Origin: Phanerodontia chrysosporium
Lineage: Eukaryota; Basidiomycota; Agaricomycetes; Polyporales; Phanerochaetaceae
NCBI GenBank assembly: GCA_001910725.1
Contig: MJGA01000003.1
Location: 124,001 to 188,000, forward strand
Length of the DNA stretch: 64,000 nucleotides
Direction of reading: 5' to 3'
Made by a program: the position numbers and the translations under genes. Positions 1 through 12,181 of the stretch are shown here, piece by piece (position 1 is the stretch's first letter; every line of letters starts with the position of its first letter). The notes beneath the pieces are model-generated. The model had not been told where the DNA came from. It was given only the letters and a program-made list of their open reading frames with translations, and searched no databases.

Positions 1-96
1 GCGCCGGCAGCGGCAGCGATAGTACGGCTGGGTAGCTGTCATCGGCGCGGTGGACAAATGAGCAGGGCGCCACGGCAGTGAGGACGTGCGAGGCAA

Positions 97-763
97 GCTG
101 GCCGGAGGACAAGAACAAGCGTCGCAAGGTGCTCATTCGCGACCCTCGACTACGAGATCGTCGACTGGAAGCTCAAGGTCAAGATTGGTGGTCTCGGTGT
201 CATGTCCAGTCTTATGTGTAAGGCCATGACGGATGTCGATCTGGTCTGGGTTATCCCCAAGGTCAAAGACCTGGAGTACCCGCCCGGCGAGCCTGCTGAG
301 CCCATCGAGGTTATCATCTTCGGCGAGCCCTACCTCATCGAGGTCGAGACACACGTCCTGGACAACATCACCTACGTCATCCTCGACAGCCCCGTCTTCC
401 GTGCGCAGACCAAGTCCGACCCGTATCCCGCTCGTATGGACGATCTCAGCTCTGCCATCTTCTACTCGACTTGGAACCAGGCCATCGCCGCGACCGTCAA
501 GCGCTTCCCGCTCATCGACATCTACCACATCGACGACTACCACGGTGCGCTCGCGCCCATCAACCTCTTGCCGAAGGTCCTCCCGGTCTGCTTGTCGCTG
601 CACAACGCCGAGTTCCAGGGTCTGTGGCCGCTTTGTACCAAGGAGGAGATGAAGGAAGTCTGCTCGAAGCGCAATACTTCCAAACATCCACGTGCGCTCA
701 GGACTGGGAGGCAGGCCGCCTCGCGGCTATACCAAGTCCATGAAGCTCACAGTGGTCGGTAAC
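97..763 (+). pseudogene. alpha-1,3-glucan synthase fragment (GT5 domain), broken
   Basis: Cell-wall alpha-1,3-glucan synthase is a very large plasma-membrane enzyme; only the start of its cytoplasmic GT5 synthase domain is recognisable here. From about 140 the frame reads the family's characteristic KVKIGGLGVMSSLM, then DLVWVIPKVKDLEYP, FGEPYLIEVETHVL, RMDDLSSAIFYSTWNQA, DIYHIDDYHGALAP and SLHNAEFQGLWPL. Upstream, PEDKNKRRKVLI fits the same protein but is out of frame by one extra base near 139. After EEMKEVCS (about 663) the similarity stops abruptly: the conserved continuation is missing and the frame closes at 760-762. No multi-membrane C-terminus follows. I infer a truncated, decaying copy. 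A complete gene would be several kilobases longer, so an edge-truncated real gene is excluded on the right side but not on the left. Confidence 0.8.
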
Positions 764-1530
764 TTCCATCTCAAAATCGTCGTCCTTCGATCACGATCAC
801 TCATGCCCTTCTTCGTCAAGCCAGTCAGGCTTCTTCAGTGCTGATAGTTACGGCGGTGGTCTTCAGGACAACCAGGACGCGCACCATCTCCTCGAGCGCA
901 AGATATCGCAATGCGCATGGCGGTCTGGCTCCCGATATCAACACGGCGAGAGTCTGGCAGCAAAGTCTACTACCTGTACACGGCAGTCTAAGCGATAAGT
1001 AGGCCTTCATCGGCGACAGAGGAACCCGAGGTTACCGTCTACGGCACGATAGAGAGTGCGAACAGACAAATGGAAGGCTGGTGAGTTCAGCAGTGCGTTT
1101 TTTGCTTGCCATAACCAACAATGGCCGCAGCTGTTGCGCCTCGAATCGGACAAGTCAACGTGGTTGCGGAGCCACAGGCATCAACTCTCTCGCTGGCGTC
1201 CCGACGCGCACATGGGCCCGCCAGGCGAAGAAGGCGGTTCCCAGGGCTCCGACGACATCCGTAGCGAGTCCGACTTCGACTCCAAACCGACCTTGTCGGC
1301 CATGCCCTACGACATGCGCCGCGAGGAGATCCGCCGTCAACGCATCGAGTCCGAGCAGCGCCCCCGCGACGAGCTTCGTGATGGCTATCACTCCTTGACA
1401 AGGACGCCTTCCCAGTGTCGAACCAGAAGTCGAGTAAGATCTCGCGCCTCAACCGTGCCATGACTCGCATGCGGTACCTCGAGATGACCCAGTGCAGTTC
1501 CACTGGACTCGGCCCAAAACCTCGCTAGTA
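764..1530 (+). other. coding-like debris downstream of the glucan synthase fragment
   Basis: Short stretches look protein-coding but shift frame repeatedly. Around 835-890 one frame gives SYGGGLQDNQDA, and around 1395-1530 another gives a basic helix-like run ending GLGPKPR and a TAG stop. No single open frame joins them and I recognise no domain. They may be further remnants of the alpha-glucan synthase (its interdomain linker) or of an unrelated gene. I do not assign a product. Confidence 0.3.
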
Positions 1531-1639
1531 ACGACATCAGTGTGTACATGAGCTTATGTACGTACCGTCCCAGGTGAATCAACCTTGTTTAATGTCAAAA
1601 AGGAAAGAAGAAGACGTGGGAGCATTGACCTCGCGCGGA

Positions 1640-1830
1640 CATACCTGAATGCATCACTCTGTACCACCGGATGCATCACACTGCAACCCAGTAGATGCAC
1701 CCGGATGTCTTGCAGATTTTGGTGCACCTAAATGTGTTGCACATAGCCGCGCGTCTCGATGTGTTGGGCCAGAACGCACCACGACGTGTCAGTGACATCG
1801 GGATGCAACCACCGGAAATGTTAAGTTTCT
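1640..1830. repeat. short ATGCA(T/C)C-type repeats
   Basis: The motif ATGCATCAC occurs at about 1652 and 1670, with related ATGCACCC, GTGCACC and ATGCAACC copies up to 1812. Near-copies of ATGTGTTG also appear at about 1733 and 1760. It looks like a degenerate short-repeat patch with no open reading frame. Confidence 0.35.
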
Positions 1831-2325
1831 ATACAATTTCAGGGCGTCCGAAAGTCAGAATTTCGCGTGTCATGAAATCGGGCTGAAATGAGGACGAAAG
1901 CTAGACTTTTCGGGCACTCGAAATGATCGGGAAATGTTACCCTTTAGGTAACCTTTCAGCTACCTATCGCGCCACTCGAAAGTTGACCAAAATTCAAAAT
2001 TTCCTGTATAGGGACATGTATCATTTCCTCATGGTAGACACGTCACATTTCAAGCCCCCTGAAAGTCCGCGGAAAGATATCAGAAATGATGCCTTTCTGG
2101 ATAATTTCCGACACGCCGCAAGCTTGCCTTTCTAGATGATTTCCTACTGATTTCGAGCGTACCGGACAGCAGATGTTTCTTCGCACAAGAAATTACCCTG
2201 AAAGGCAATGGAAAGGCAAGATTTCACCTACCTGGAAATTTACCTCGAAATCCAAAGGAAACGAAACGTTTATAAAACCCTTTACCAAACATTTCCGGTT
2301 GCCCGAAATTTTGGGCTGTCTGCAG
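1814..2325. repeat. GAAA/TTTC-saturated AT-rich segment
   Basis: By eye I count about 35 GAAA or TTTC tetramers in roughly 500 bases, where about four would be expected by chance. Most are in GAAAT/ATTTC or GAAAG/CTTTC context and they alternate between strands without a fixed period. No convincing reading frame exists here, and base composition differs sharply from the GC-rich neighbours. It may be a worn inverted-repeat array or a transposon remnant in the glucanase upstream region. Confidence 0.6.
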
Positions 2326-2602
2326 TGGTAAATTCGGTTGCAGAACAAGCACAAAGGCCTTGGCCATGTGCGGGACGAGCAGTGTTCTAGCGCGAGCGAC
2401 GCGCAACTTTGGGCGACGCCACGTGGGAAACCCGCCAAGCGCCGGCGTTCGTGCCCCCGATTAGCATGCGTTTGGCACCAAACACAGCTTCGAAAACCTA
2501 TGCCGAAAACACTGTCTAAACACTCGGACTTCGCTGTCTTCACATGCGCGATGCCTGCCTTTTCCGACAGGTTCAACATCGTCGGCAGATCACAGGCCTT
2601 CC

Positions 2603-2610
2603 TTTATAAA
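2603..2610 (+). promoter_or_regulatory. TATA box of the exo-glucanase gene
   Basis: TTTATAAA lies 60 bases before the ATG at 2670 and is followed by a pyrimidine-rich leader (CCTCCTCCTCCTCC at about 2639-2655), the usual core promoter layout of an abundantly expressed basidiomycete gene. Confidence 0.6.
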
Positions 2611-2669
2611 CCCCCCGCTTTCTCTCTTCGCCGAGCATCCCCTCCTCCTCCTCCTTCAGGCAGCCCACC

Positions 2670-4424
<1,755 letters not shown>

Positions 4425-5004
4425 GCGTGTTTTGAGGAGATCGCCGAAACATGACATCCTAGACACACATACGATCTTTGACATGGCACCTTCCATGCCC
4501 CACGCTCCTTGGCCGCCTCGTGTCTGGTTATACCCGCGAGCGTGATACCATTTGTTTGTAGGCCTAGATGTATGTGCACAATACAGTTTTGTAATACCAT
4601 TTTTTGCTACCATTCGTGCTGTCTGTCGCGCTTCAAGGTGCCGTTCATGTGAAGGTGGCACATGTTGTGCACGCGTCGCAATAATGCACAGACCATCTAT
4701 GCCGCTATTGCGACATGACTAGGTTTCTGCGTGTGCGTACACGGGCAATTCACCAGGATATCTGCGGTGAGAGGTGCATGGGGTCCCACATGGCACGCTC
4801 CGCATCAGCGCTTCAGAGCCCGAAACAGCAGGCCGTCGGCCGCGGGGCGAGGAGTTGCAAACCCGAGTTCTGCTCACCGCCCTCATAACTGCGTCGTGAT
4901 CGCTCTTACCCCTGTTCGTTGTGGTCCTGCTGCGGTCTTAAGTCTGCCACGGACTTTGACTCCTTACCTGACGCACGCCCCTTTGCTTCACTCCCACCCT
5001 CGCA
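4425..5004. other. gene-free spacer
   Basis: This is the 3' flank of the glucanase and the 5' flank of riboflavin synthase. I see no gene, RNA or repeat. A pyrimidine-rich run just before 5005 probably marks the riboflavin synthase leader. Confidence 0.5.
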
Positions 5005-5896
5005 ATGTTCACAGGTCTGGTATGCCCCCGCCAATGTCTTGTGGACGGGACCCGCTGACCGGCTTTGGGCTCGCAGGTTGAACACCTCGGCACGGTCTTG
5101 GCCGTTGAGCGCGACGCCGGCGGCTGCACGCTCACAATTGCAGACTCGGCGGCGATCCTCGACGACTGCCACATCGGGGACTCGATTGCAGTGAACGGCG
5201 CATGCCTGACGGTCACGTCCTTTGACAAGGTGCAGCACGGCGGGTGGTTCCAGGTGTGGCTGGCGAACGAGACGCTGGAGAGGACGGATCTCGGTGCGTG
5301 ACGAGTGCAAACCTTGAGAAGCACAGGCGATTGACTCGAGGCGGCATGGGGCGCGGTCAGGCGAGCGCAAGGTCGGCGATCAGGTGAACCTTGAGCGTGC
5401 AATGGGTGCACACGTCCGCTTTGGCGGACACTTTGTGCAGGTGCGTGCCTCCCTGTCTCTCGAGGATGGACTTGCGACCGACAGGCTTACCCGCCCCCCA
5501 GGCACATGTCGACACCACTGCGACCATCGTCGAGAGGAAGCCTGACGGGGACTCTGTTCGCCTGCTCTTCCAGCTTCCGGAACCCACCCCGAGCGACCAT
5601 CTCTTCTCCCGTACCTCATCCCCAAGGGCTACGTCGCGATCGACGGAGCGTCGCTCACCCTGACCGTCGTCAACGATGCTGACCGGACGTTCGGCGTCAT
5701 GCTGATCAAGCACACACAAGAGAGAATCACAGTTGGGAAGAAACCCGTTGGCTCGAAGGTCAACATCGAGGTCGACATGGTGGGCAAGTTTGTAGAGAAG
5801 AGCGTGACGGCTGCCCTGGGTGGAGGAGGCGGGCCGTTGAAGGCGTACGTTGAAAAAGTCGTCGAGGAGGCTCTCGCAAAGAAAGGTATCCAGTAA
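5005..5896 (+). CDS. RIB5: riboflavin synthase (frame break inside)
   Basis: Riboflavin synthase converts two 6,7-dimethyl-8-ribityllumazine molecules into riboflavin. The protein begins MFTGL, the classic start, interrupted by an intron directly after these five codons and resuming VEHLGTV at 5080. The first lumazine-binding barrel includes DSIAVNGACLTVTSF. Two more short introns lie at about 5294-5370 and 5441-5502. The second barrel has GHFVQAHVDTTATI, then PYLIPKGYVAIDGASLT and FGVMLIKHTQE, ending KKGIQ and TAA. Between LPEPTPSD (to about 5598) and PYLIPKG (from about 5609) the frame changes by one base near 5603-5606, with no plausible intron. Both sides match the family, so I favour a consensus error over a dead gene. 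Confidence 0.88.
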
Positions 5897-6101
5897 CTGG
5901 AGCATAGTTGCAGAGAAAAAGTGTACATAGGCCGCTGGGTGGCGGCGGGCGGGCGGCCGACGCGCAGCCCAGAATGGAAGTGTGATCAATTGTGGCGGGG
6001 CGAGTGGGAGCCGCTTGGGCTTGCACTGTTACCTATCGTATGCAACCGGGTTGCAACCTGCTTTGTCCACAACTCCCATCTCTTTACGTGTATCATGTAC
6101 C

Positions 6102-8102
6102 ATGAACGGCCAAATTAGAGCAAAGGTCTCCTCTCCGGTCCACGCCTTGCGTTGCCCGGCAGCTAAACTCATCACAGGTTACACCAAGGTTCGACCACGA
6201 CCGCTCGCGTCCTCCCTCTCCCTTGAAGTCCCTGCCCACCTCTCCCTCTCCAACGCCTGCTCCCAAGCTCAAGGCGAAAGTCAGCAGCAGCGCAAGCGTC
6301 GTCGGCCGCAGCAAGTCCGTCGCGTCGCCGTCCACACACAACCTCAGCTCACAGGCCGCCTCCACCGTCTCCAGTGCGCGCGCACCGCCAGCCCGCGCGC
6401 CCTCTCCCTTTAAGCCCATACAGGGCCGCACTGCAGCATCTGCGACTAGTGCTGCGCAAGTGAAGGCGAAGGTTACCACTACAGTCCGGCCGAATGTTTC
6501 CACGACTACCTCCGCGCCATGTGTACCAGAGCTTCGACAACGAGCACTGACCGACGCGCCAGGACATTCCCGACGAGGCAGCATCTCATCAAGTGTGTCG
6601 GCTGCACCGAGTACCACGGCAAGTCGTGTGTATTCGCCTCCGAGGCTCGCACCAACCTCTTCCAATGAGGAGAACCACTCTGGCCCATCGTCGGTCGTCA
6701 GCAGTGGTGGGGGAGGGCCGATCAAGGTCAGGTCAAAGGTGACGAAGATTGCAGGACACGGTGCGCAGCCAGCCTCCTCTGTTCCCGCGTCACCGTCTTT
6801 TCCACCACATACACGGCCCACCCGTGTGCCATCTACATCGAGCCTCACGCTTTCACCTCCCTTCGGGCCCACGAAGGCCACCCGGAGTAATGGCCTCAGC
6901 CCTACTGCGGCACCTGGACACGGAAGGTACCCAACATCTCAGGAGAAGCCATCCCCAAAGATCAATCCCTTCCGGGCGTTCGTGCCCTTCGACGACTCTA
7001 ACGTCACGTACTCGCGCCCCGGGTCTCCGGGGCGCGTAGACCCCGCCCAGATACCCCTTCCTCCGACGTCACCTCCGATGTCCGCGGTCTCCTTTTCGTC
7101 GCGATCATCGGTATCGGTGGAGTCGCGAGGCTCGGACTCGAGCGGGGGCACTGCCCAGCGCAGAGCGAGCGCACACGTCCCTACGAACGGCATTGCACAT
7201 GCGCGGTCGCGTTCAAGCGTGGACGGGCTCGGAATTCAGTATTCTCCGGTGTTGAAGTCATCGCCAGAGCCTGTTGGGGGCACGGCCTCTCAGGAGGTGG
7301 GCTCAGAGAGTGATGAGAGCGAGGATGTAGATGAGGACGAAGAGGACCGCGAATCGGAGGAGGATGAGGATAAGAAATTAAGAAAAGAGGCCATCTCGAA
7401 TCGAAAGGTACGCATATATGCAGTCTTCTCTTCGCGGCTGACGTACAATGCCTATCACAGATCGCTGACCTCGAGATCACGAACAAATCCCTCCTTGCAA
7501 TCAATTCACAACTCGAGTCTGTCAAGAATAAACAAGCCAGAGAAATACGAGAACTACGGCGCAAGCTTCGGGAATCCCTGCTCGTCCTTCCACCCTCAGT
7601 CTATCGCGTCGCCAAGTCGTCACTTGCTGCAGGGGACCCGATCGACGAAGACGACGCGGAAGCTGACGCCGACGAGGAAGAGGAGGAAGAGGAGGACCTA
7701 GAGACGACCAAGACGAAGGCTGACGAGATCTACAACCACTGCAGGTCTATGCTGGACGATTTGCTTACGATGGGACGGAAGGCATTAGAGACGACGCCAG
7801 CAGACTTTGTCGAGCCCGCCACGCGCGTCACGAAAGTGCTGACCGAAGAAGAGGCACGGACCTGGCGCGGCGAGGACTCGGCTACACTGGACGGCGACAA
7901 CGCCGATGACACCGCAACGGACGCTGCCACGGACGCCGCGACAGACGACGACCCGAGCCGGCCGCTTTCGCCCGCGGGCGTCGCAGTGCCGGACGATCTC
8001 ACGAGCGACGACGAGGCCGAGGCCTCGAGGGTACTAGACGAGAGCATCCTTAACGGATCGCCTCTGCCGCCCATCACGGTGACGCCGTCGCCGTCGCCTT
8101 AG
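6102..8102 (+). CDS. Ser/Pro-rich protein with C-terminal coiled coil, unknown function
   Basis: I do not recognise a named family. The first exon encodes MNGQIRAK, an intron (about 6126-6178) follows, and the second exon starts VTPRFDHDRSRPPSPLKSLP. The N-terminal 400 residues are low-complexity, rich in Ser, Pro and Thr with many SP/TP sites. An acidic run (ESDESEDVDEDEEDRESEED, about 7300-7360) precedes a second intron (about 7408-7460). The last exon opens with a coiled coil, IADLEITNKSLLAINSQLES continuing through REIRELRRKLRESLLVLPPS, followed by another Glu-rich run, and ends ITVTPSPSP at 8102. The ordered C-terminus looks like a conserved basidiomycete module of the scaffold or cytoskeleton type, but that is inference. 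No membrane segment or signal peptide is visible. Confidence 0.8.
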
Positions 8103-8427
8103 AGGAGGGACGCTTATTAGGTTCATTGGGTCGGAATGGACGGGCACGCATGCCATGCCCGCTGGAATTAACACACCACACTTTTTCTGTAATACTCGGC
8201 ATTCTACATGTAGGACCATCAAGTTACATACATACCCCATGCATCGTGTCATATAGGTCTATGCTAATACCAAGGTTCGATATGGAGGACTGTTCGACGA
8301 AAACGTGCGTGAGACTTCCCGTGGCGCGCTATCTTGAAGGTGTGGTTCACTGAGTGTCGTTGAACGACATGCTTTACACGTCGCGAGCCTGGTATGGCGC
8401 GACAGTGCAGCCCTGTAGATAGTTGAA
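8103..8427. other. convergent 3' spacer
   Basis: This spacer separates the 3' ends of the coiled-coil gene (+) and an F-box gene (-). I see no feature in it. Confidence 0.5.
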
Positions 8428-10005
8428 TTAATCAGTAAGTTCGCATTCGACGACTTCGACGACGGTCTTCATCGCCTCAAATGCTGCTTGCAACTGCTCT
8501 GCTTGATTGTGTTTCAGCTTGAACGTATGGATGGTCGCGACGGCCTTTGAACGATTCCTGCGTTCAACTGCACTGCGCAAGATAGCCCAGGGGCCTACGA
8601 CCGCGAAACGGCTGGACAACACGACGTCGCTCAAGATCAGCGTGTTGACGTTCGGCAGCGCAGAGTACGCGCCAGGGGCCGGCTCCCCCGTCGGATCCTC
8701 GCACAGGGTGAGCAGCCACGCGATCTCGACGAGCGGCCAGCCGGATATGCGCAGCTCCTCCGTGTTGGGCATGCACCCCACGAGAGCCTCGATGTCGTTC
8801 CGCGTGAGCGGGCCTTCGAAGAACCACAGCGAGGAGACGTCGTCCAGCGGCAGCTCCTGGATGTGCCACACCGTGGGCCACTGCGTATTCGAGGCGGCGC
8901 GCGATGATGCGTGACGTGGCGGTGCGGGTGTTGGGAGCTGCACGCACGGAAGCCCGAGCTCGCGCTCGGCATCGTCAGCAGGCAGGAAGACGGCGTCGGG
9001 TTCCTCGAGCAAATCGCTCCACGCGCGGAAGAGCAGGGCATCGTCCAGTAGGCTGGACGCGGCCAGAGCAACGGTCCTGGGAGGCATCGCTTTCAGCGCG
9101 TCTTGTACCACAGTGGAGCACAGCTCCTGCCAATGAGCAGCCAGTCGCTCGAAGTCCCACGTGACGTTCAAGTACTGGACGTCCGTCTCGTGTACCATTC
9201 CCCATTCACGGACGTCCAGAAGTAGGCGCGTTGTGGCGGGGAAAGACATGGCGGTAAGCAGCGCTGTCATAGGAGCAGCCCTGAACCCGAGTCTGAGAAG
9301 TCGGAGGTTCGGTAGATCGACCTTGCCTTCTAATGGGACGTCGAGGTCGTGGTCATCCCAAAGTACGTGCAGATGAAGGTGTGTGAGGTAGGGCATAGCC
9401 TGCAGCGCGAGCACGACTGAGTCTGGCCTTGATAATGGACATTGCCAGCTCAAGTCGCCTTGAAGGACCTCGAGATGCGTCAGAGACACGCATCGCGCCA
9501 CATCGCGCCAGTTCCAGTAGGTGATGAGGCGCAATCTCTGCAGACGTGCGAGATTCGTTGCCGGAACAGTGACTATCGCCATGGTCATGTATGCGATCCT
9601 AACTTCAAGGGATTCCAGGCGTGGCATCTCTGGTTCCAGTAACTTCACAGCAGGCCAATATCTGAGTGGATCCGAGCAGGATAGAGTAAGTTGACGCAAC
9701 CTGGGTGTGGCGCACTTGAGACAGTGTTTGATTTTCTCATAGACGTGAGATGCGTAAGCATTGCATGTCAGTGAAAGTGGAAAGTCGCGAGATCGTGAGA
9801 GCATTATGTCGAGGAGTTTGAGATCTATGGGGGCGTGTATGTTGCACCAGAGCCTGGGTAGACGACGGGCTATGTTCCTCCATCGCCTGCATACGTGAGA
9901 AACTTTCAGGCTTTCGTAGGCTCCCGTGATAGCTAATGCCGCAAGCTGGTCGAAAACATTTGCCCATATGTCGTCCGGTAGATTATCCATGACGTTACGG
10001 GACAT
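8428..10005 (-). CDS. F-box/leucine-rich-type protein 1
   Basis: A probable substrate adaptor of an SCF ubiquitin ligase. The intronless 525-residue frame starts MSRNVMDNLPDDIWANVF; the F-box runs to about residue 55 and includes SHVCRRWRNIARRLPRLWC. The remainder is the irregular leucine-rich repeat region typical of polypore F-box proteins (for example LRQLTLSC, LTHLHLHVLW, LRLLRLGF). A shared paralogue landmark, AMSFPATTRLLLDVREWG, occurs near the middle. It is the first of three co-oriented paralogues. Substrate is unknown. The intact frame suggests a functional gene. Confidence 0.82.
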   Translation of the reverse strand: MSRNVMDNLPDDIWANVFDQLAALAITGAYESLKVSHVCRRWRNIARRLPRLWCNIHAPIDLKLLDIMLSRSRDFPLSLTCNAYASHVYEKIKHCLKCATPRLRQLTLSCSDPLRYWPAVKLLEPEMPRLESLEVRIAYMTMAIVTVPATNLARLQRLRLITYWNWRDVARCVSLTHLEVLQGDLSWQCPLSRPDSVVLALQAMPYLTHLHLHVLWDDHDLDVPLEGKVDLPNLRLLRLGFRAAPMTALLTAMSFPATTRLLLDVREWGMVHETDVQYLNVTWDFERLAAHWQELCSTVVQDALKAMPPRTVALAASSLLDDALLFRAWSDLLEEPDAVFLPADDAERELGLPCVQLPTPAPPRHASSRAASNTQWPTVWHIQELPLDDVSSLWFFEGPLTRNDIEALVGCMPNTEELRISGWPLVEIAWLLTLCEDPTGEPAPGAYSALPNVNTLILSDVVLSSRFAVVGPWAILRSAVERRNRSKAVATIHTFKLKHNQAEQLQAAFEAMKTVVEVVECELTD

Positions 10006-10393
10006 GTATGTGGCGAGTGTACGACGCTAGCTTGTCCAATACATTCACGTTTGATAGAAGACAATCTATAGTTCTGGAAACTCACTCGTGGTATGCAATC
10101 CCAGCAATATTGACGATATCGTGTCGGTTGTGAAGGTCTTGTGCAGAGCAAGGGACGGATGGCGAGACGATCACAGAATTGTCAACGCGATGGCGGTGCC
10201 AGAGGTCCCGATTGGATTGGTTGATTCGGGGTCTAGTCGTCAGCTTGGCGCTCGAGCGTAAGCTTCACCTATTGACCACTTATATGCGTCTAATCCCGTG
10301 GATTGACCTCCGTATAACGTTAACAGTTCACCCTCGTGAGCCATTTAATATGACGCAGCTTCGTACGTTTGACCTGCTCTTGGTCATTCCGTG
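10006..10393. other. spacer between F-box genes
   Basis: Upstream region of F-box gene 1 and 3' flank of F-box gene 2. No gene or repeat is apparent. Confidence 0.45.
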
Positions 10394-11956
10394 CTATGAC
10401 AAAGTGTCTACCGATCCCTGTAGCAATTTATGAACGTCCAGAAGAACGCTAAGGTGCAAGCCTCGCAGTCCCAGTCTACGGACGGGTCGGAAGGCGCGTC
10501 GAGCCCACAACATTTGAGACAGATGATGCCAGCAATCTTCGTCTGCTGCACCAGCAGTGACGCGTACCTCTTCTAAGTCGAGGACATCGAGGCTTGGCAA
10601 CCAAAATTCGGACTGGCCGACGTCGCACGACAGCAGATCATGGATGAGGAACAAGGCACACCGCGCAAGGTCCAGATGCGCGACGTATGGCATCCTAGTA
10701 AGTATAGTCCTGACGGCTGTATGAAATTGCTGAGAATGGCACACGCCGTCGCGTATCCAGACAGATTCGGCGTGCGCGAGCGGTAAGCTTGTGAAGCTGT
10801 CCTCGAGAAGGGTGTGCTCCAGCAGCAACATCCGTACGTCCAGCAAAGGGGGGCCAGCGTCGACGCTCGAGGGCACGTTGTCGTATTGCCAGTCGCGGCG
10901 TTCGAGTACACGATCCCAGGCGCGACACACCACCACTTGCCCGTGCACCCAGAATACAACGGATCGCAGGGGTCTCGTGATTTGCGAGATTTTGGATGCA
11001 ATCGGGGACCAGTAGGCCGCATAGTCAGTGGCGGTCCACAGATCTATGTCGTTGCTGATGCTCCCCGCCACATTATTCCATTCCTGGACGAGCAGCGAGA
11101 GGGACGCCTCGGGAGGGAAGGACATGAGGCCTAATAGCGAGGCACATTTTCCTGCGTCATACCCGAGCTGCAGAGACTGCAGCCTGGAGAGGTGAAGGCG
11201 GCAGTCTTGTCGGAGAGCCGCATTGCTCCAATAAAAGCATAGATGCAAGTGAGTAAGGAGGGGTATTGCCTGAAGCGTTTGGATGACCTCGCTGATATTA
11301 TGTCTGGAAGATTTCATGTCGCCTTGATGAATTTCGAGACGTCGAAGTGAAGTAAACTTCTGTACGTCCTTCCAATTCCAACCCAAAAACATTAGTCTCA
11401 GCTCCTGTAGAGATGCGGAGTCGAATGGCAGAAGAATGCCGTGGTCCGCGGGATCGAGGAGACCCGAGATGCGTAGCTGGCGAAGATTGAATGCGTAAGA
11501 CGACAGAAGTGCTTCTACCCGGCTGCGATCGTATTTCATAAAGTTGATGTTCAAGGACGAGATTCTCGCCGCTGCGACTTGTAACACAGTCGTAAGGTGT
11601 TTGAAGGCTGCGTTGCTATCACTGCCTCCAAACCAGCCAAGGATGCAATCCACGGTGAGCAGAGTCTCTCCAGACCGCTTCAATGCAGTGTCAACGAGAC
11701 CGGGATCGGTGGTACTGCGGATCCAAATGCATGACCACAGCATAGCCGTATCACAGGCAACGGTCCTCCACCATCGGCAGACCCAAGTGACAGACACCCA
11801 TCTGTACTGTGCAGCGTCTTCGTACGAGCCTTTCGCAAGCTGCCGGAAGACGTTCACTAGGAGCTCGTCCGGTATGTCCCGGATGCAGGCGGCCAGTCGG
11901 GCCATTAGTCCGTGTTTGTTCCACCTTGAGACTGGTGATACTAGATCTGTTAACAA
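10394..11956 (-). CDS. F-box/leucine-rich-type protein 2
   Basis: This second array member is an intact 520-residue frame. Its F-box reads IRDIPDELLVNVFRQLAKGS then VTWVCRWWRTVACDTAMLW. An internal Met at codon 18 (start at 11905) is an equally good initiator because the first 17 residues lie outside the F-box. The leucine-rich region includes LQELRLMFLGWNW, LRRLEIHQGD and LTHLHLCFYW. The landmark LMSFPPEASLSLLVQEWNNVAG is shared in part with gene 3, showing that genes 2 and 3 are closer to each other than to gene 1. Predicted role is SCF adaptor, target unknown. Confidence 0.82.
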   Translation of the reverse strand: MLTDLVSPVSRWNKHGLMARLAACIRDIPDELLVNVFRQLAKGSYEDAAQYRWVSVTWVCRWWRTVACDTAMLWSCIWIRSTTDPGLVDTALKRSGETLLTVDCILGWFGGSDSNAAFKHLTTVLQVAAARISSLNINFMKYDRSRVEALLSSYAFNLRQLRISGLLDPADHGILLPFDSASLQELRLMFLGWNWKDVQKFTSLRRLEIHQGDMKSSRHNISEVIQTLQAIPLLTHLHLCFYWSNAALRQDCRLHLSRLQSLQLGYDAGKCASLLGLMSFPPEASLSLLVQEWNNVAGSISNDIDLWTATDYAAYWSPIASKISQITRPLRSVVFWVHGQVVVCRAWDRVLERRDWQYDNVPSSVDAGPPLLDVRMLLLEHTLLEDSFTSLPLAHAESVWIRDGVCHSQQFHTAVRTILTRMPYVAHLDLARCALFLIHDLLSCDVGQSEFWLPSLDVLDLEEVRVTAGAADEDCWHHLSQMLWARRAFRPVRRLGLRGLHLSVLLDVHKLLQGSVDTLS

Positions 11957-12181
11957 CCAGCATCTTCAACTGGTGGTATCAACTGTATACTTACAGCAGT
12001 TCCACAAATAAACGTGCTACAGGATGGCGGTTGATGAGAAGAGCACTATGGCGCTCGCCACGGGGTTCAGACACGAGGCTGAAAAGGCAGACGTAACTGT
12101 GCTAACCATCGACATCCTCATAAAACAGTTCTAAGCATAATTACTCGCACGAGGATCGTCTGGGTTTAACTGCGATTAGGA

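Noticed and set aside
6093..6881. 262-codon minus-strand open frame
   Set aside because: It is antisense to the low-complexity Ser/Pro-rich part of the coiled-coil gene; GC-rich repetitive codons keep the opposite frame open.
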